Notes under the pieces: generated by a model | Databases searched by the model: none | Told to the model about the DNA's origin: nothing | Seen by the model: only the letters and a program-made list of their open reading frames with translations | Translations under genes and position numbers: made by a program | From: Draconibacterium orientale | GTDB lineage: Bacteria; Bacteroidota; Bacteroidia; Bacteroidales; FEN-979 | Reading direction: 5' to 3' | Assembly: GCA_020718225.1 (NCBI GenBank) | Contig: DYSO01000007.1 | Location: 1-43,265, forward strand | Length of the DNA: 43,265 nucleotides | Shown: one piece after another, positions 40,598-43,265 of the stretch | Layout of the letters: each line of letters begins with the position of its first letter | Position numbering within the stretch: the stretch's first letter is position 1

Positions 40598-43265
40598 CAA
40601 CTGATATCTTCTGTCAATATCGCTTTTCTTTCGGTAGTCAGCTCCGTATAATCAATACGGCCTGTATGTGGGTTCCGCGAAATATACGAATAGATTGCCG
40701 GAACGATGTACAGGGTCAGAAACGTTGAAAACAAAAGGCCCCCTACCACTGCAATGCCCAGCGACTGCCGGCTTTCGGCGGAAGCGCCTAAGTTTAAGGC
40801 AATGGGCAGGATGCCAAGGACCATGGCCGAAGAGGTCATAAGGATCGGACGGAGACGGGAAACGGCTGCCCGCTGTACCGCTTCCGATTTTTCGATGCCA
40901 GATGCCTTTCGCTGGTTTGCAAATTCCACGATAAGGATCCCGTTCTTTGTGACCAGCCCAATCAGCATGATGATCCCGATTTCACTGAAAATATTCAGGG
41001 TCTGGTTAAAATACCAAAGTGAAAAAAGCGCCCCTGAAACGGCAAGCGGAACGGTAAACAGGATAATTAAAGGATCGATAAAACTCTCGAACTGAGCCGC
41101 CAGGATAAGAAAAATCAGAACGATGGCAAGCAGAAAGACATAGACCAGACTGGAAGAACTTTCCCTGAAATCGCGTGATTGGCCAGCCAGCGCCGTGTTG
41201 AAAGTAGCCGGTAAAACTTTTTTCGATACCTGGTCGAGCGCCCTGATCCCGTCGCCAAGGGTGGCGCCAGGGGCCAACCCCGCAGAAACCGTGGCAGAGA
41301 TATAACGGTTATAAGAAAAGATAGAAGCCGGATTGATGGATTCAGTCATACCGACCAGGTTGTCGAGTGGGATGAGCTCCCCTTTGTTATTTCGAACATA
41401 CAATGCTTTCAGATCATCCGGCTGGTTCCGGTCGTGCCGTAAAACCTGCCCAATAATCTCATATTGTTTGCCATTCATGATAAAATACCCATACCGCTGG
41501 CCACTCAGCGCCAGTTGCATGGCCTTGGCAATAGCCTGTGTTGAAACCCCAAGCTGGGATGCCTTCTCACGATCGATGGTAATTCGCAATTCCGGTTTGT
41601 TGACCTTGAAATTGGCATCGGTAAATAAAAGAATGGGTATCTTTCTGGCTTCTTCAAGAAATTTAGGCAACACCTCATTCAGGCTTTTCAGATCGGGGGC
41701 CAAAAGAATATACTGAACCGGTAGCCCCGAAAAACGATCGCCAATGGTCGGCGGTTCAAACGGAAAGGAACGGATGCCGGTAATTTGTGGCAACTCCCTG
41801 GACATTTTTCTGAAAATTTCATGCTGGCTCCGTTGTCGGTTTTCTGCATCAACAAGATAGACAATCTGCTGTGCTTTATTCGGATTCTCAATGGTACCCA
41901 TGCTGGGCGAAATCCAGGAAAAAGAAACCGATGCCTCAGGAAATGAATCGGCAATATACCGGTCCATCTGCGCCATATAGTAAGTCATAAATTCATAGGT
42001 AGCTCCTTCCGGCGCTAATGTGGGAATCCGGATATTCGACCGGTCTTCGAAAGGCGCCAGTTCTGAATGGAGCAACCGGAACATCCATGCGCTTAAAGCA
42101 ACAAGGAGCAGGAATACCGGAAAAAGTAGCCATCGCCGGTCCATAAACCATTTCAAAGAGTAGCGGTAACCCCGGTTCAAAGCCAGGAAAAAAGGTTCGG
42201 TTTTATTGATCAGCCAATTGGCATTGAGGTGCCGTTGTGATTTTAATATCCGGGAACACATCATCGGGGAGAGGGTTAGCGCTACGAAAGCCGAAATCAT
42301 TACCGATCCTGCAACAACAATGGCAAACTCCTTGAAAAGCCGCCCGATCAACCCCTGCAAAAACATGATGGGAAGAAAAACCGCGGCAAGGGTTATGGTT
42401 GTGGAGATAACTGCAAAGGATATCTCTTTCATCCCTTTCAGGGCAGCTTCCACAGGATGGATCCCCGTATCAATTTTCGTATAGATATTTTCCAGAACCA
42501 CAATAGCGTCATCGCAAACCAGTCCGATGGCCAGAACGATGGCCAGAAGGGTGAGTACATTGATCGAAAGTCCCATCAGGGCCATAATGATGAACGACCC
42601 GATAATGGAAACAGGAATGGCCACCACCGGGATAATGGTCGACCGCCAGTCGCGAAGGAATAAAAAGATTATCAAAACCACGAGCATCAGCGATAACAGA
42701 ATGGTTTGCTGAACCTCCCTGACAGCGCCCCGTTCAAATTTCGTAAAGTCGTATCCAATCCTGACATCATAATCCGGTGGGATCCCGCCGCGTAAATTTT
42801 CCATCCTTTTATAAAACTCATCGGCTATGGCAACATTGTTGGCCCCGGTTTGAGGGACAACGCCGATGATAATCACCGGAAGCAGTTCCATCAACACCGA
42901 CGACCGGTCGTTTTCGGGATAGAGTTCCGCTGATCCAATATCGCTGAAACGCACGATATTCCCTTTTTCCTGCCGGATGATGATATTGTTGAATTGTTCC
43001 GGCGTTTGGAGTAAACCCATGGCCCTGATGGTCAGCTCCTGCAGGTTGCCCTCTACCCGGCCGGCAGGAAGTTCAATATTCTCACGGTTAAAGGCTTGCT
43101 CAACATCCTCCGGGGCAATCCCGTTGGCCACCATTTTATAAGGGTCCAGCCAAAGTCGCATGGAATATTTTTTCTCGCCAAAAATTTTTATATCCCCAAC
43201 CCCAGGAATGGTCTGTAGCCGCTCCTTAATCAGGTTTTCAACCAGATCGTTCACCTCCATAATGT
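40597..43265 (-). CDS. RND efflux transporter (AcrB/HAE1-like), 5'-truncated by the window
   Basis: An RND-superfamily inner-membrane pump. The frame is open to the window end, so the N-terminus (roughly the first 140-150 residues of an AcrB-length protein) is missing. The visible part starts in the porter domain (LQTIPGVGDIKIFG). It has the proton-relay motif VCDDAIVVLENIYTKID with both Asp residues, and the later motif LVTKNGILIVEFANQR. About eleven membrane spans are visible. It ends on the ATG of the TolC gene. This type exports drugs or other hydrophobic compounds in complex with a fusion protein and TolC. No internal defect was seen. Confidence 0.94.
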   Translation of the reverse strand, partial: IMEVNDLVENLIKERLQTIPGVGDIKIFGEKKYSMRLWLDPYKMVANGIAPEDVEQAFNRENIELPAGRVEGNLQELTIRAMGLLQTPEQFNNIIIRQEKGNIVRFSDIGSAELYPENDRSSVLMELLPVIIIGVVPQTGANNVAIADEFYKRMENLRGGIPPDYDVRIGYDFTKFERGAVREVQQTILLSLMLVVLIIFLFLRDWRSTIIPVVAIPVSIIGSFIIMALMGLSINVLTLLAIVLAIGLVCDDAIVVLENIYTKIDTGIHPVEAALKGMKEISFAVISTTITLAAVFLPIMFLQGLIGRLFKEFAIVVAGSVMISAFVALTLSPMMCSRILKSQRHLNANWLINKTEPFFLALNRGYRYSLKWFMDRRWLLFPVFLLLVALSAWMFRLLHSELAPFEDRSNIRIPTLAPEGATYEFMTYYMAQMDRYIADSFPEASVSFSWISPSMGTIENPNKAQQIVYLVDAENRQRSQHEIFRKMSRELPQITGIRSFPFEPPTIGDRFSGLPVQYILLAPDLKSLNEVLPKFLEEARKIPILLFTDANFKVNKPELRITIDREKASQLGVSTQAIAKAMQLALSGQRYGYFIMNGKQYEIIGQVLRHDRNQPDDLKALYVRNNKGELIPLDNLVGMTESINPASIFSYNRYISATVSAGLAPGATLGDGIRALDQVSKKVLPATFNTALAGQSRDFRESSSSLVYVFLLAIVLIFLILAAQFESFIDPLIILFTVPLAVSGALFSLWYFNQTLNIFSEIGIIMLIGLVTKNGILIVEFANQRKASGIEKSEAVQRAAVSRLRPILMTSSAMVLGILPIALNLGASAESRQSLGIAVVGGLLFSTFLTLYIVPAIYSYISRNPHTGRIDYTELTTERKAILTEDIS

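Overview
The window reads as a chromosomal segment of an environmental Bacteroidota (Bacteroidetes). Direct signs are several start regions carrying the Bacteroidota -7 promoter box TAnnTTTG, few visible Shine-Dalgarno sequences, a TonB-dependent receptor with a periplasmic helical extension, a propeller-type sensor histidine kinase, and a secreted enzyme with a type IX secretion (T9SS) sorting motif. No rRNA, tRNA, CRISPR array, insertion sequence or phage gene was seen.

Layout. 1-3331: an OsmC-like protein, a small lysine-rich protein on the minus strand, TatC, and a PspC/LiaF-like envelope-stress pair. 3332-4102: an alpha/beta hydrolase on the minus strand. 4310-8072: a tight plus-strand operon of a lysine 2,3-aminomutase (KamA), two different D-Ala-D-Ala-ligase-like ATP-grasp enzymes and a GNAT acetyltransferase. 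This looks like a non-ribosomal route to a capped, beta-lysine-containing small peptide. 8069-13374: a minus-strand operon that couples a receiver-SpoIIE phosphatase and a STAS protein to an ABC importer whose permease and binding protein are fused.

13598-27632: a large plus-strand cluster diverging from the phosphatase operon. It holds a membrane-anchored nSTAND NTPase with a heptad coiled coil and WD40 propeller, a TonB-dependent receptor, a formyltransferase-fold protein, an NTT-like transporter with HEAT repeats, a propeller histidine kinase and a small outer-membrane barrel. The last five genes overlap or are separated by 3-4 bases. 27696-29631: an MDR dehydrogenase and a lipoprotein, closed by a strong terminator. 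29740-32817: a TerB-like/ABCG transporter fusion, also closed by a terminator.

33054-37436: a minus-strand trio. An exported protein made of about nine degenerate ~57-residue repeats is followed by an unrecognised cytoplasmic protein and a WD40-like propeller protein. 37744-39174: an exported Ntn-hydrolase whose T9SS domain looks frameshifted. 39293-43265: TolC and an RND pump (truncated by the window end) on the minus strand.

The best candidates for undescribed biology are the KamA/ATP-grasp/GNAT operon, the repeat-protein trio, the five-gene receptor/formyltransferase/transporter/kinase/barrel operon, and the phosphatase-STAS-importer operon. All functional statements come from reading sequence motifs; no database search was run.
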